64,000 nt of DNA from Hymenobacter aerophilus DSM 13606 (GCF_000382225.1 NZ_KB907818.1:23070-87069), one strand, 5' to 3'. Positions 35,416 to 47,624 are shown, counted from the first letter of the stretch. A program made the numbers and translations. Notes: generated from the letters alone by a model not told the origin.

Positions 35416-37547
35416 TGCCTACCGGCTACGGCGGCGCGAATATCAGCCGGCGAGTCGCGGGGAATGGCGGCCAGTAGCTGCCGGGTGTACTCGTGCCGGG
35501 GGTTGGCGTAGATGTCGGCGGCGGGGCCGGATTCTACGATTTGGCCCTGCCGCATGACCAGCAGCCGGTCGCTCATGAAACGGGCCACCGACAGGTCGTG
35601 GGTGATGAATAGATAGGTGATACCGAACTCGCGTTTGAGGTCGTTGAGCAGGTTGAGCACCTGGGCCTGCACCGATACATCGAGGGCCGAAACCGACTCG
35701 TCGCAGATGATGCACTTGGGTTGCAGGGCCAAGGCGCGGGCAATGCAGATGCGCTGGCGCTGGCCGCCGCTGAACTCGTGGGGGTAGCGCTGGAAGTGTT
35801 CCTCGCGCAGGCCCACCGTGCGCAGCAGCTCCAGCACCTTGGCGCGCTGCTGCTCGGCGCTGCCACCCACGCCATGCACCCGCATGGGCTCCCAGATGGC
35901 CTCGCCCACCGTCAGCATGGGATTGAGGGCGGCGTAGGGGTCCTGGAACACCATCTGCAGCTCGCGCCGCCGCCGCCGCAGGGCTTCGGATGGCAGCGTG
36001 GCCCAATCGTCGCCCCCGAACAGGATGCGGCCCCCGGTTGGTTCCACCAGCCGCAGCAGCGCCCGGCCCAGCGTGGTTTTGCCACAGCCCGATTCGCCCA
36101 CCAGCCCCACCGTTTCGCCGGGATAAATGGCAAAGCTCACCCCATCCACCGCCCGCACAAACTCCGGCTTGCGGCTGAAAAAGCCCTTGCGAATCGGGAA
36201 GTACACGTTCAGATTCTCGACTTCCAGAAGCGGGCTCCGAGGACCTGCTGTCCCAGGGTTGAAACCCTGGGCTACGAAGTGGGAGGCAACGGCAGCTTCT
36301 GAAGCTTCATTTGCCCCTGCCTCGCCCCCTCTCCTACCTATTTCCTCTTCACCCTCCGGCGCGCTAATTAGCCCAGGACTTGAGCCCTGGGACACGGGGG
36401 ATGCGGAGGTCACGGAAGAGGCAGAAGAGGCGGGAGCCTCAGGGTCGGCCACAGTTGCCTGAGAAGCCTCCGCCAGCGGGTCGGCAGTAAGCGGCAACGG
36501 CAGGCCCGATTCGGCGCTGGGGGCCGATTCGAGGCCAAAATGCGGGGTTTCGGGGCGTGAAACAGAATGTTCCACGGGAAACATTTTGGTGGTATCGGTT
36601 CCGCTGGCAGGTACAATCTCAACCTCAGCAGCCATTTCAGCCTCAAGTACTTGCGCCGTATTGGTTTCAGTGCTTATAAAGCCCCCATCGGCCGTTTCAC
36701 GCATGAAATCGGCCACTACGGGAAGTTTTTTGCGGCCTACCGAAAGTTTTGGGCGGCAGGCCAGCAGGCCCTTGGTGTAGGGGTGCTGGGGGTTAGTAAA
36801 GATGTCGAGCACGGGGCCCTGTTCTACCACCCGGCCGCGGTACATCACCAGAATCCGGTCGGCTATTTCGGCTACCACGCCCAGGTCGTGGGTGATGAAG
36901 ATGACGGCTGTATCGTGCTCACGGCGCAGCTCATCAATCAGGCGCAGCACCTGCGCCTGCACCGTTACATCGAGGGCCGTGGTGGGCTCGTCGGCAATCA
37001 GCAGGGCGGGGTTGCAGGCCATAGCCATGGCAATCATCACGCGCTGCTTCTGGCCGCCGCTGATTTCGTGGGGGTAGCTGGCGAATATCTTTTCGGGCCG
37101 GGGCAGGCGGGCCATCGTGAACAGCTCGACGGTGCGGGCGCGGGCCTCCTGCTCGGTTAGGCTGGTGTGCAGGCGCAGGGCCTCCACCACCTGGGGGCCG
37201 CAGTGGTACACCGGGTTCAGCGAGGTCATGGGCTCCTGAAAAATCATCCCAATGTCGTTGCCGCGCACCTGCCGCAGCTGCTCGTCGGAGAGCGTGAGCA
37301 AGTCTACCTCGCCCAGCGCTTCGCTCTGAAACCGGGCCTCGCCGCTCGCTATTCGGCCGGGCGGCATCGGCACCAGCCCCATCAGGGCCAGCGAAGTAAC
37401 CGACTTGCCCGAGCCCGACTCGCCCACGATGGCCAGCGTCTCGCCCCGGTGCAAATCAAACGAAATGCCCTCCACGGCCCGCGTGTTGCCCCGGTGGCTA
37501 TGGAAGTCGATGGTCAGGTCGCGGACGGAGAGAATGGGAACGGGCAT
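35412..37547 (-). CDS. Fused DppD-DppF type ABC transporter ATP-binding protein
   Basis: A 711-residue protein carrying two peptide-transporter ATPases. First half: Walker [14 protein letters not shown], signature ISGGQKQR, Walker [15 protein letters not shown], ending with a DppD-type [12 protein letters not shown] tail. Second half: DppF type, [42 protein letters not shown]. It energises an oligopeptide/nickel-type importer whose permeases are not in the window. Between the halves lies an unusual ~145-residue Ala/Ser/Pro/Glu linker (about 290-435) encoding SQGSSPGL and AQGFNPGT repeats that correspond to intergenic repeat DNA, plus MFPVEHS, which is a parS-like DNA motif. Fused pairs are normal in Bacteroidota; this linker is not. 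Confidence 0.93.
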   Translation of the reverse strand: MPVPILSVRDLTIDFHSHRGNTRAVEGISFDLHRGETLAIVGESGSGKSVTSLALMGLVPMPPGRIASGEARFQSEALGEVDLLTLSDEQLRQVRGNDIGMIFQEPMTSLNPVYHCGPQVVEALRLHTSLTEQEARARTVELFTMARLPRPEKIFASYPHEISGGQKQRVMIAMAMACNPALLIADEPTTALDVTVQAQVLRLIDELRREHDTAVIFITHDLGVVAEIADRILVMYRGRVVEQGPVLDIFTNPQHPYTKGLLACRPKLSVGRKKLPVVADFMRETADGGFISTETNTAQVLEAEMAAEVEIVPASGTDTTKMFPVEHSVSRPETPHFGLESAPSAESGLPLPLTADPLAEASQATVADPEAPASSASSVTSASPVSQGSSPGLISAPEGEEEIGRRGGEAGANEASEAAVASHFVAQGFNPGTAGPRSPLLEVENLNVYFPIRKGFFSRKPEFVRAVDGVSFAIYPGETVGLVGESGCGKTTLGRALLRLVEPTGGRILFGGDDWATLPSEALRRRRRELQMVFQDPYAALNPMLTVGEAIWEPMRVHGVGGSAEQQRAKVLELLRTVGLREEHFQRYPHEFSGGQRQRICIARALALQPKCIICDESVSALDVSVQAQVLNLLNDLKREFGITYLFITHDLSVARFMSDRLLVMRQGQIVESGPAADIYANPRHEYTRQLLAAIPRDSPADIRAAVAGRQ
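36249..36394. repeat. Inverted repeat embedded in the ABC ATPase linker
   Basis: TGTCCCAGGGTTGAAACCCT (from 36249, arm to 36273) and a complementary arm at 36370-36394 matching at about 20 of 25 positions. CCCAGGGTTGAAACCCTGGG is a hairpin on its own, of a type usually seen between genes. Here it is translated in frame. Confidence 0.75.
36568..36583. other. parS-like sequence inside the ABC ATPase gene
   Basis: TGTTCCACGGGAAACA, which read on the minus strand is TGTTTCCCGTGGAACA: one base different from the palindrome core at 27720-27735. It encodes the MFPVEH residues of the linker. ParB binding may be lost because the central CACGTG is broken. Confidence 0.45.
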
Positions 37548-37629
37548 GGATGTAAAGATAGCAGGGCGAAACGCTGCTTGTTTTCAAACGCAAACGGCCC
37601 ACCTGATGGCGGGCCGTCTAACGGGTGTG

Positions 37630-37722
37630 GTCATTCAGAGCGAAGCGAAGAATCTCGCGGGCTGACATTGAAATGGTAACTCAACGTCAGCCTGCGAGAT
37701 TCTTCGCTTCGCTCTGAATGAC
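37630..37722. repeat. Long inverted repeat, GCGAAGAATCTCGCG family
   Basis: 37-base arms (37630-37666, 37686-37722) with one mismatch, ten bases from the lspA stop codon, between lspA and the ABC ATPase gene. Confidence 0.9.
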
Positions 37723-37731
37723 GTTCTGTTG

Positions 37732-38391
37732 CTACGCTACTTCCGGCGCCTCGGCGTCGCGGCGGGCCTGGGTGGCTTCTTTGGCAGCGCGCTCCTCGGC
37801 TTCGGCGGCTTCGAAATGCTGGCCGTAGAAGCGGTTTTGGAACAGCAGAATCAGGGCCACGCCCACGAAAATAGCGGCATCGGCAATGTTGAAAATGGGC
37901 CAGAGCGAGAGGTGCGAGCCGCCCACCAACGGCCAGGTGGAGGGCAGGATGCCTTCGTAGATGTCCACGTAGAGCATGTCAATCACCTGCCCGTGCAGCC
38001 AGGGCGTGGGTGCCCCGAAGGGCGCGTTGTTGTAGATGACGCCGTAGAAAATCGAGTCGATGAGGTTGCCGATGGCGCCGCCCAGAATCAGCGAGATGCA
38101 GATAATGAGGGCGTTGGGCGCGTGCTGCTTCCAGAGGCGGTAAATGTAGTAGGCAATGCCCGTTACGGCCACCAGCCGGAACAGCGTCAGGAACATCTTG
38201 CCGAAGGGCTCGGGCAGCTCCACGCCGAACGCCATGCCCGGATTGAGCGTGTAGTGCAGTTTGAACCAGTCGCCGAACACGGGGATTTCGCCGGCCATGC
38301 CCATGGGCATGTAGCGGTGCACGGCCCATTTCGAGAGCTGGTCGATGACGATGACGAGCAAGGCCACGAGGTAGTATTTCCAGTACTTCAT
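37732..38391 (-). CDS. lspA: Lipoprotein signal peptidase (signal peptidase II)
   Basis: A 219-residue, four-helix membrane aspartic protease that removes the signal peptide of prolipoproteins after diacylglyceryl modification. Seen: VIDQLSKWAVHRYM with the conserved Asp, GGAIGNLIDSIFYGVIYN with the first catalytic Asp, and FNIADAAIFVGVALIL with the second. The last ~45 residues (AEAEERAAKEATQARRDAEA) are a charged extension beyond the membrane core. It follows ileS, the usual arrangement, but without the DksA-like gene often found between them. Confidence 0.95.
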   Translation of the reverse strand: MKYWKYYLVALLVIVIDQLSKWAVHRYMPMGMAGEIPVFGDWFKLHYTLNPGMAFGVELPEPFGKMFLTLFRLVAVTGIAYYIYRLWKQHAPNALIICISLILGGAIGNLIDSIFYGVIYNNAPFGAPTPWLHGQVIDMLYVDIYEGILPSTWPLVGGSHLSLWPIFNIADAAIFVGVALILLFQNRFYGQHFEAAEAEERAAKEATQARRDAEAPEVA

Positions 38392-38615
38392 TTTTTTAGA
38401 AGTGAGAGGTTAGATGTGAGAAGTGAGACTTCGCTCTGACAGGCTGTCAGCGTTGTTCCCTCCCTCCTCTCGTAGCACAAAGGGACGAAGATTTTTAGAC
38501 TTGGTCCCGTGGCCTCGGAGCCCGGCTATCTGCCCAGCGGTATATGTTCTGGTGGTCGGTTTGTGCCCTTTTGAGCCGGATTTTGGGGCCGGCTCCGGGC
38601 TTTATGCGCCGGTGT

Positions 38616-38646
38616 GCCAACCGCCGGTTTGGGGCCGGCGGTTGGC
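38616..38646 (-). terminator. Hairpin after ileS
   Basis: Perfect 12-base stem GCCAACCGCCGG / CCGGCGGTTGGC with a 7-base loop, 10 bases after the ileS stop. There is no T-tract on the minus strand, so classical termination is uncertain. Confidence 0.5.
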
Positions 38647-38655
38647 GCTTCAGCC

Positions 38656-42060
<3,405 letters not shown>

Positions 42061-42076
42061 TTTATGTTGAGCTATT

Positions 42077-42239
42077 TAGCCTCTAGTCGCCTCACCCCCT
42101 AGCCCCCCTCTCCAGGGGGAGAGGGGGAACTAGATATAGGTGCAACGAGCTAGCGCTAGAATTCGAATTCAATTTTTAGACTAGTTCCCCCCTCTCCTTT
42201 TTCGGAGAGGGGGCTAGGGGGTGAGGCGACTAGAGGCTA
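42077..42239. repeat. Inverted repeat with CCTCACCCCCTAGCCCCC arms
   Basis: Arms 42077-42113 and 42204-42239 differ by one base in length. An inner pair (GGGGAACTAG / CTAGTTCCCC) forms a second stem, with an AT-rich loop containing GAATTCGAATTC. It fills the gap between ileS and the RND gene. The CTCACCCCCTAGCCCCCTCT type is found in many unrelated bacterial genomes. Confidence 0.88.
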
Positions 42240-42250
42240 GAAGAAGACGA

Positions 42251-44674
42251 CTAACTCTTCCGCATCCGTCCCAAATCCAGCTCCAGGTCGTCGTCCTCGG
42301 GTTGGTAGTTGTCGTCGTAGTGGCGGATGCTGGACTGGTCGATGGTAGTTTCGTCGGCCCCGTGCTCGAAGGTAACGAGCAGGCAGGGCAGCAGAATCAG
42401 GTTGGAGAAGTTGGTAATGAGCAGGCTGGCCGACATGAGCAGACCCAGGGCCTTAGTGCCGCCAAACTCCGAGAAGGCAAACACCGAAAAGCCCAGAAAC
42501 AGCACAATGCTGGTGTAAATCATGCTGGTGCCCGCCTCCGAAAGCGTGGTGCTGATGGCGGCCCGCACCCGGCGGCCGTTGATGGCCATTTCCTGCCGGA
42601 ACTTGGCCAGCAGGTGAATGGAGTTGTCGCCATCAATGCCCAGCGCGATGCTGAAAATGAGGGCTGTGCTGGGCTTGAGCGGGATACCGAAGTAGCCCAT
42701 AATGCCGCCCGTGAGCAGCAGCGTAAAGAAGTTGGGCAGCAGCGCGAAGAATACCGTCCGGAAGGAGCGGAACAGGATCAGCACCACCAAACCCACCAGA
42801 ATAAAGGCGTGGAGCAGGCTGCTTTTGAGCGTACCGATCAGGAACTCGTTGCCCTTGGTGAAGATGATGGTGGTGCCGGTGAGGCGGGCGGTGAGGTCGG
42901 TGCCCTTGAAGATTTTGTCAATCTGGGGCCGAATCTGGTTGCTGAGCAGCGTGTCGAGGTTCTGCGAGCCGATGTCGGCAATTTTGAGCGAGATGCGGGC
43001 CTCGCGCATCGTGGAATCGGTGAACGAGCGCAGCAACTTGCTGGTGAGGTTGCCCTCGGCGCCGGGCTGGTTCTGCGAGCGGGCCAGGTAGCTGAAAATG
43101 TAGTTCTTCTCGGAGTTGTCGGGCAGGCGGTAAAACTCGGGGCTGCCGTTGTAGAAGGCTTGGTTGGACGCCTTCAGCGCCGTTACCACGCTCACCGGGC
43201 TCGTCAGCACGGGCTGGGTGCGCAGGTAGTTTTCGAGCCGGTCGATGCGCTCCAGGTTCTTGAGCTTCAGCAGACCCTTGGGCCGGCCGGTATCCACCAC
43301 AATTTCCAGCGGCATCACTCCATTAAAGTGCTGCTCGAAGAACTTGAGGTCGGAGTTCACCGACGAATCCTTGGGCAAATCGTCGACCATGTACGACACG
43401 GCCCGCACCTTGCTCACGCCCACGCCGGCCAGCACGGCTAGCGCCAGCGTCGTCAGGTACACCGTGCGGCGGCGCTCCAGCACCAGGTAATCGAAAAACT
43501 CCAGCAGCTTGATGAGCGGCTTGGCGTCGAGGTGGTCGAGTTGCTTGGCCGTGGGCGGCGGCAGGATGGTGAAGATGATGGGCATCAGAATAAACGACAC
43601 CAGAAAGGCGACGTAGATATTGATGGTGGCCACCAGCCCGAACTGATACAGAATGGCAATGTTGGTGAAGCAGAACACCACGAAGCCAATGGCCGTGGTG
43701 GTGTTATTCATCAGCGTCACGAGGCCGATTTTGCGCACCACCCGCGTCATGGCCAGCACCTGGTTGCCCGATTTGCGGTAGTCGTAGTGGTAGCGGCTGA
43801 GCAGGTAGGTGCAGTTGGGGATGCCGATAACGATGATGATGCTCGGAATCAGGCCGGTCAGCAGATTGATTTTAAAGCCCATCAGCACCATGCTGCCGAT
43901 GCACCAGATTACCACAATCAGCACAATCAGCAGCGGAAACACCACCGCCGACCAGGTGCGGAAGAACATGAGCAGCGTCAGGGCCATCATGGCGATAGTG
44001 AGGGCCACGAACAGCTTCATTTCCGAGGCCACTTTGGTCGTCATCGTGGCCCGCACGTAGGGCAGGCCGGCGTAGTGCAGCCGGATTTTGGTGTCCTGCT
44101 CGAACTGGTGGGCGTGGCCCAGGATTTCGGCCATCACGGCCTCGCGGCGGCTCGAATTGAGGTATTTAGGGTCAAGAGTGAGGGCCAGCAGTGTGGCGCC
44201 GGTGGTAGGCGAAATCAACTGGCCCTTATAAAACTGCTGCTCGTTTACCACCCGCATCAGCGAATCCAGCTCGGCCTGCGAGGCGGGCGGGCCGTGGAAG
44301 ATGGGCACGGCCCGGAAGGTGCGGTTGGTGGTGTCTTTTTCGAGCCGCGGCAGCCGCGTGACGCTTAGCACGCCGTTCACGCCCTCCACCCGGCTGAGCG
44401 TGTCGGTGAGCAGCCGGAGCTGGTTGAACTTGCCCAGCTCGTACACCGAGCTGTCCTGCATGCCCAGCACGAGCACGTTGCCGTCTTCGCCGAACTGGCG
44501 CTTGAACTGCTGGAAATACACCATGTCCGGGTCGTCGGGCGCGACCACCTGGGCGAAGTCGTAGGTCATCTCGACCTTGCGCGCCTCCCAGGCCATAAAC
44601 ACGGTAATGGCCGCCAGCAGCCCCACCAGCAGCTTGCGGTTCTTAATTACAAACAGGGCAAGATTCCGCCACAT
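42251..44674 (-). CDS. RND/MMPL-family exporter
   Basis: An 807-residue predicted exporter of the RND superfamily (MMPL/HAE-3 like). It has two homologous halves, each with one helix, a ~170-residue extracytoplasmic loop, then five helices. Seen: VLGMQDSSVYELGKFNQLRL in loop 1, ALTIAMMALTLLMFFRTWSA with following GFKINLLTGLIPSIIIVIGI in half 1, and the matching ALIFSIALGIDGDNSIHLLAKF (proton-relay Asp) in half 2. Likely moves hydrophobic molecules such as hopanoids or lipids to the outer membrane; substrate unknown. No membrane-fusion or TolC partner is adjacent. Confidence 0.9.
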   Translation of the reverse strand: MWRNLALFVIKNRKLLVGLLAAITVFMAWEARKVEMTYDFAQVVAPDDPDMVYFQQFKRQFGEDGNVLVLGMQDSSVYELGKFNQLRLLTDTLSRVEGVNGVLSVTRLPRLEKDTTNRTFRAVPIFHGPPASQAELDSLMRVVNEQQFYKGQLISPTTGATLLALTLDPKYLNSSRREAVMAEILGHAHQFEQDTKIRLHYAGLPYVRATMTTKVASEMKLFVALTIAMMALTLLMFFRTWSAVVFPLLIVLIVVIWCIGSMVLMGFKINLLTGLIPSIIIVIGIPNCTYLLSRYHYDYRKSGNQVLAMTRVVRKIGLVTLMNNTTTAIGFVVFCFTNIAILYQFGLVATINIYVAFLVSFILMPIIFTILPPPTAKQLDHLDAKPLIKLLEFFDYLVLERRRTVYLTTLALAVLAGVGVSKVRAVSYMVDDLPKDSSVNSDLKFFEQHFNGVMPLEIVVDTGRPKGLLKLKNLERIDRLENYLRTQPVLTSPVSVVTALKASNQAFYNGSPEFYRLPDNSEKNYIFSYLARSQNQPGAEGNLTSKLLRSFTDSTMREARISLKIADIGSQNLDTLLSNQIRPQIDKIFKGTDLTARLTGTTIIFTKGNEFLIGTLKSSLLHAFILVGLVVLILFRSFRTVFFALLPNFFTLLLTGGIMGYFGIPLKPSTALIFSIALGIDGDNSIHLLAKFRQEMAINGRRVRAAISTTLSEAGTSMIYTSIVLFLGFSVFAFSEFGGTKALGLLMSASLLITNFSNLILLPCLLVTFEHGADETTIDQSSIRHYDDNYQPEDDDLELDLGRMRKS

Positions 44675-44691
44675 AGACCGTTAAAATACCG

Positions 44692-44699
44692 CAAAGGTA
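44692..44699 (-). promoter_or_regulatory. Probable -7 box of the RND gene
   Basis: TACCTTTG on the minus strand 18 bases before the start codon, implying a very short leader. Confidence 0.45.
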
Positions 44700-44909
44700 C
44701 GCAACCGGGAACAGGTGGCCCATGAAGATCTGCGAGTAAGTGCCGGACGGACAGCCGCTTCAGGCGAAAACTTTCTCAGGCAAAATATTTTTTGTTCGGA
44801 ATATATGAAACATTTTGCGCCGCCTTTACCGTAACTGAACCTTATTCAAGCGTTTGCAGTTGCATATAATTGCACTTTGAACGCATTTGCTTGTTATTTT
44901 TCAATTAGC

Positions 44910-45308
44910 ATGGTATTGTACCATTCTCCCGACGCCTCTCTCACCTTCGATTCTCACTCGGAAACGCTGCTGCTGAGCTACTCAGCTACCGGACTGTCGG
45001 TTTCATTCGGGCAGGCTTACCAGCTGGCGCTGGAAGAAATGCTGGCCCAGAACATCGGCAAGCTGCTGCTCGACCTCAAGCGCAACGCCCCGCCCACCGA
45101 CGATCTGGAGGAGCTGTTTGCCCCGCTCAGCGAAGTAACGGCCCGGCAGCCGGCCCAGCCCCTGTTCATTGCGGCCCTGGTTTCGGAAGGCCAGTACCAG
45201 TACCAGATCGGCAACTCGCTGGCCTCCTCCACCCTCCCCCCCGACCAGGTCGAGTTCAACTACTTCACCTCCCGCCGCGACGCCACCCAGTGGCTTAGCG
45301 AGAATTAA
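44910..45308 (+). CDS. Conserved small protein of unknown function
   Basis: A 132-residue protein starting MVLYHSPDASLTFDSHSETL. The pattern of a short beta hairpin (LLLSYSATGLSVSFGQAYQL), a helix (ALEEMLAQNIGKLLLDLKRN), strand PLFIAALVSEGQYQYQIG and a final helix (DATQWLSEN) resembles STAS-like/SpoIIAA folds or YtxK-type small domains seen in Cytophagales. No catalytic residues are evident. ATG at 44910 was chosen over an upstream TTG at 44877. Convergent with the DUF5615 toxin-like gene, separated by a large hairpin. Confidence 0.7.
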   Translation: MVLYHSPDASLTFDSHSETLLLSYSATGLSVSFGQAYQLALEEMLAQNIGKLLLDLKRNAPPTDDLEELFAPLSEVTARQPAQPLFIAALVSEGQYQYQIGNSLASSTLPPDQVEFNYFTSRRDATQWLSEN

Positions 45309-45312
45309 GCGT

Positions 45313-45382
45313 GTCTGACCCGTTAAAAGCCGAACGGCCCTCCTGCAAGCAGGAGGGCCGTTCGGCTTTTAACGGGTCAGAC
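45313..45382. terminator. 34-bp perfect hairpin between converging genes
   Basis: Arms 45313-45346 and 45349-45382 are exactly complementary over 34 bases with only two bases between them. CCGTTAAAAGCCGAACGGCC and its complement give T-runs in both directions. It starts 4 bases after one stop and contains the TGA of the toxin-like gene, so it probably ends both transcripts. Confidence 0.85.
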
Positions 45383-45712
45383 AGTTTCGATGTGCGTAGC
45401 AAAAACGCGCGTCAGTCGCACCCCCGGCTTACTGCTTGCCTCCAGCACCGCCGGCCAGACGCGCTCCAGAAACAACCAAAGCTCACGCCGACGCATGTTG
45501 CCAATGCACAGCCGGATAACGTGCGGCGGCGCTTGGTTTTGCACCAGCACTTCGTAATCAACATCCTTGGTGATGACCGTCAGATTGTGTTCAACGGCGT
45601 AGGCCCACACCTGCTCGTCGCTCCAGGCCAGATTGGGCACCGGCTCGTAGTCGGGCGTGTGCCAGATGGCGAAACGGTGCGGCAGGTTGGCGTCAATCAG
45701 AAACTTCGGCAT
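45377..45712 (-). CDS. DUF5615 PIN-like protein (probable toxin)
   Basis: A 111-residue Mut7-C/PIN-like protein: N-terminal KFLIDANLPHRFAIW with the conserved Asp-Ala-Asn-Leu-Pro, TVITKDVDYEVLVQNQAPPHV with the second acidic pair, and VIRLCIGNMRRREL. DUF5615 proteins carry PIN-type acidic residues and are commonly paired with DUF433 antitoxins, as here. Expected to be a nuclease toxin, but target and activity are inferred. Its stop codon lies inside a 34-bp terminator hairpin. Confidence 0.88.
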   Translation of the reverse strand: MPKFLIDANLPHRFAIWHTPDYEPVPNLAWSDEQVWAYAVEHNLTVITKDVDYEVLVQNQAPPHVIRLCIGNMRRRELWLFLERVWPAVLEASSKPGVRLTRVFATHIETV

Positions 45713-45722
45713 AGCGGCAAAG

Positions 45723-45956
45723 TCAGGCCGCGAAGCTGATGAAGTTCTGCCGGGCTAAGTTCTCGGAGGCAAACCGCAGGCAGGCCTGGATATCGGCCAT
45801 TTCCAGGAACGGGTAGCTTTCCAGCACGTCTTCGGCCGAGTCGCCGGCGGCCAGAAACTCCAGCACCGTCTGTACCGTCAGGCGCAGCCCCCGGATGGTT
45901 GGCTTGCCGCCGCATAGGTGCGGGTCGAGAGTGATTCGGTCGTGGATGTACTGCAT
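45723..45956 (-). CDS. DUF433 protein (probable antitoxin)
   Basis: A 77-residue DUF433 protein: YIHDRITLDPHLCGGKPTIR is the hallmark N-terminal region, followed by the winged-helix-like GLRLTVQTVLEFLAAGDSAED and ESYPFLEMADIQACLRFA. DUF433 proteins usually precede DUF5615 partners and probably bind DNA and the toxin. It ends 10 bases before the toxin start, so the pair is an operon. ATG at 45956 (MQYIHD) preferred to the longer reading. Confidence 0.88.
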   Translation of the reverse strand: MQYIHDRITLDPHLCGGKPTIRGLRLTVQTVLEFLAAGDSAEDVLESYPFLEMADIQACLRFASENLARQNFISFAA

Positions 45957-45990
45957 GGCCAATAATTCAGGAGGTCTGCCAAGATACAAA

Positions 45991-46022
45991 AAGGCCCCAT
46001 TCCGGTAGCGGAACGGGGCCTT
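45991..46022 (-). terminator. Terminator of glyS
   Basis: Stem AAGGCCCCATTCC / GGAACGGGGCCTT (one mismatched pair, 6-base loop); on the minus strand it is followed by T residues, 22 bases after the glyS stop. It also lies 35 bases upstream of the DUF433 start. Confidence 0.8.
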
Positions 46023-46043
46023 CACGTAAAGTTAGCTGGTTGC

Positions 46044-47567
46044 CTACAACTGCTCGAATATGCGCGAGAAGCTCACGGCCTCGCCGATGTAGCTGCGCAG
46101 TTCGGCAATCGGCAGGCGGTTTTGCTCGCGCGAGTCGCGGTGGCGCACCGTCACGGTGTCGTCCTCCAGCGTCTGGCCATCGACTACGATGCAGAACGGC
46201 GTGCCGATGAGGTCCTGGCGGGTGTAGCGCTTGCCGATGGCATCGCGCTCCTCCATAATCACCCGGAAATCGTGGCGCAGGGCGTTGAAGATTTCGGTGG
46301 CTTTCTCGGGCATGCCGTCCTTTTTCACCAGCGGGAAAATGGCCGCCTTGATGGGCGCCACGGCGGGGTGCAGCTTGAGGAACGTGCGGGTTTTGGTCTG
46401 CTCCTTGTCGCCTTCGCCTTCGGTAATGGTTTCTTCCTGGTAAGCCTGGCAGAGCGTGGCCAGGAACAGGCGGTCGGCGCCGGCCGAGGTTTCCACCACG
46501 AAGGGCACGTAGTTGCCGTAGGCCTTGCCGGTTTCGGGGTCGATGTCGGCGTCGAAGTACTGCTGCTTCTTCTTGCTGAGTGTCTGGTGCTGGGTCAGGT
46601 CGAAGTCGCCGCGCGAGTGGATGCCCTCAATTTCCTTGAAGCCAAAGGGGAATTCGTACTCGATATCGACGGCGGCTTTGGCGTAGTGGGCCAGCTTGTC
46701 GTGGTCGTGGAAGCGGAGCTTGTCGGCGGGCAGGCCCATCACCTCGTGCCAGCGGCGGCGCATGGTTTTCCAGTGCTCGTACCACTCGCCCTCGGTGCCG
46801 GGGCGCACGAAAAATTGCAGCTCCATCTGCTCGAACTCGCGCATCCGGAAGATGAACTGCCGGGCCACGATTTCGTTGCGGAAGGCCTTGCCAATCTGGG
46901 CAATACCAAACGGCACCTTCTGGCGGGCCGACTTCTGCACGTTCAGGAAGTTGACGAAGATGCCCTGGGCCGTTTCGGGGCGCAGGTAAATCAGGCTCGA
47001 ATCTTCGGCCACGGCGCCCACCTGGGTCGAGAACATCAGGTTGAACTGGCGCACCTCGGTCCAGTTACCGGTTTTGCTGATGGGGCAGACAATCTGCTCG
47101 TCGATGATGAGCTGGCGAACCCCGGTCAGGTCCTCGGCCGTCAGCAGGCGGCCCATTTCGGCCAGCAGGGTTTCGGCGCGGGCCAGCTCGCCATTTTTCT
47201 CGTGCTCGGCGGCGCGGTCTTCGAGCAGCACGTCGGCGCGGTAGCGCTTCTTGCTGTCGAGGTTGTCAATCATGGGGTCCGAAAAGCCATCGACGTGGCC
47301 CGAGGCTTTCCAGGTGAGCGGGTGCATAAAAATGGCGGCATCGAGGCCCACCACGTTCTGGTGGAGCTGGGTCATGGCCTTCCACCAAAGCTGCTTGAGG
47401 TTATTTTTCAGCTCCACGCCGTTGGGGCCGTAGTCGTACACGGCGCCCAGGCCGTCGTAGATTTCGCTGGACTGAAACACGAAGCCGTACTCTTTGGCGT
47501 GCGACACGATATTGGCCAGCGTGCCTTCGGTAGTGGCCGCGGCGGCGGGTTTGGGGGCGTTGCTCAT
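46044..47567 (-). CDS. glyS: Glycine--tRNA ligase (single-chain type)
   Basis: A 507-residue homodimeric, eukaryotic/archaeal-type class II glycyl-tRNA synthetase. Seen: VFQSSEIYDGLGAVYDYGPNG near the start, motif 2 region FRNEIVARQFIFRMREFEQMEL near residue 235, motif 3-like GADRLFLATLCQAY near 365, and the C-terminal anticodon-binding domain. Bacteroidota use this single-chain form rather than the two-subunit GlyQS. A short Ala/Pro/Thr-rich N-terminal tail precedes the core. Followed by a clear terminator. Confidence 0.97.
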   Translation of the reverse strand: MSNAPKPAAAATTEGTLANIVSHAKEYGFVFQSSEIYDGLGAVYDYGPNGVELKNNLKQLWWKAMTQLHQNVVGLDAAIFMHPLTWKASGHVDGFSDPMIDNLDSKKRYRADVLLEDRAAEHEKNGELARAETLLAEMGRLLTAEDLTGVRQLIIDEQIVCPISKTGNWTEVRQFNLMFSTQVGAVAEDSSLIYLRPETAQGIFVNFLNVQKSARQKVPFGIAQIGKAFRNEIVARQFIFRMREFEQMELQFFVRPGTEGEWYEHWKTMRRRWHEVMGLPADKLRFHDHDKLAHYAKAAVDIEYEFPFGFKEIEGIHSRGDFDLTQHQTLSKKKQQYFDADIDPETGKAYGNYVPFVVETSAGADRLFLATLCQAYQEETITEGEGDKEQTKTRTFLKLHPAVAPIKAAIFPLVKKDGMPEKATEIFNALRHDFRVIMEERDAIGKRYTRQDLIGTPFCIVVDGQTLEDDTVTVRHRDSREQNRLPIAELRSYIGEAVSFSRIFEQL

Positions 47568-47624
47568 GGCAGATGCAGAAGTTGAGAGGGGTCAGGCATT
47601 CCGGGCGAAGCGCGGAACGAGAGG

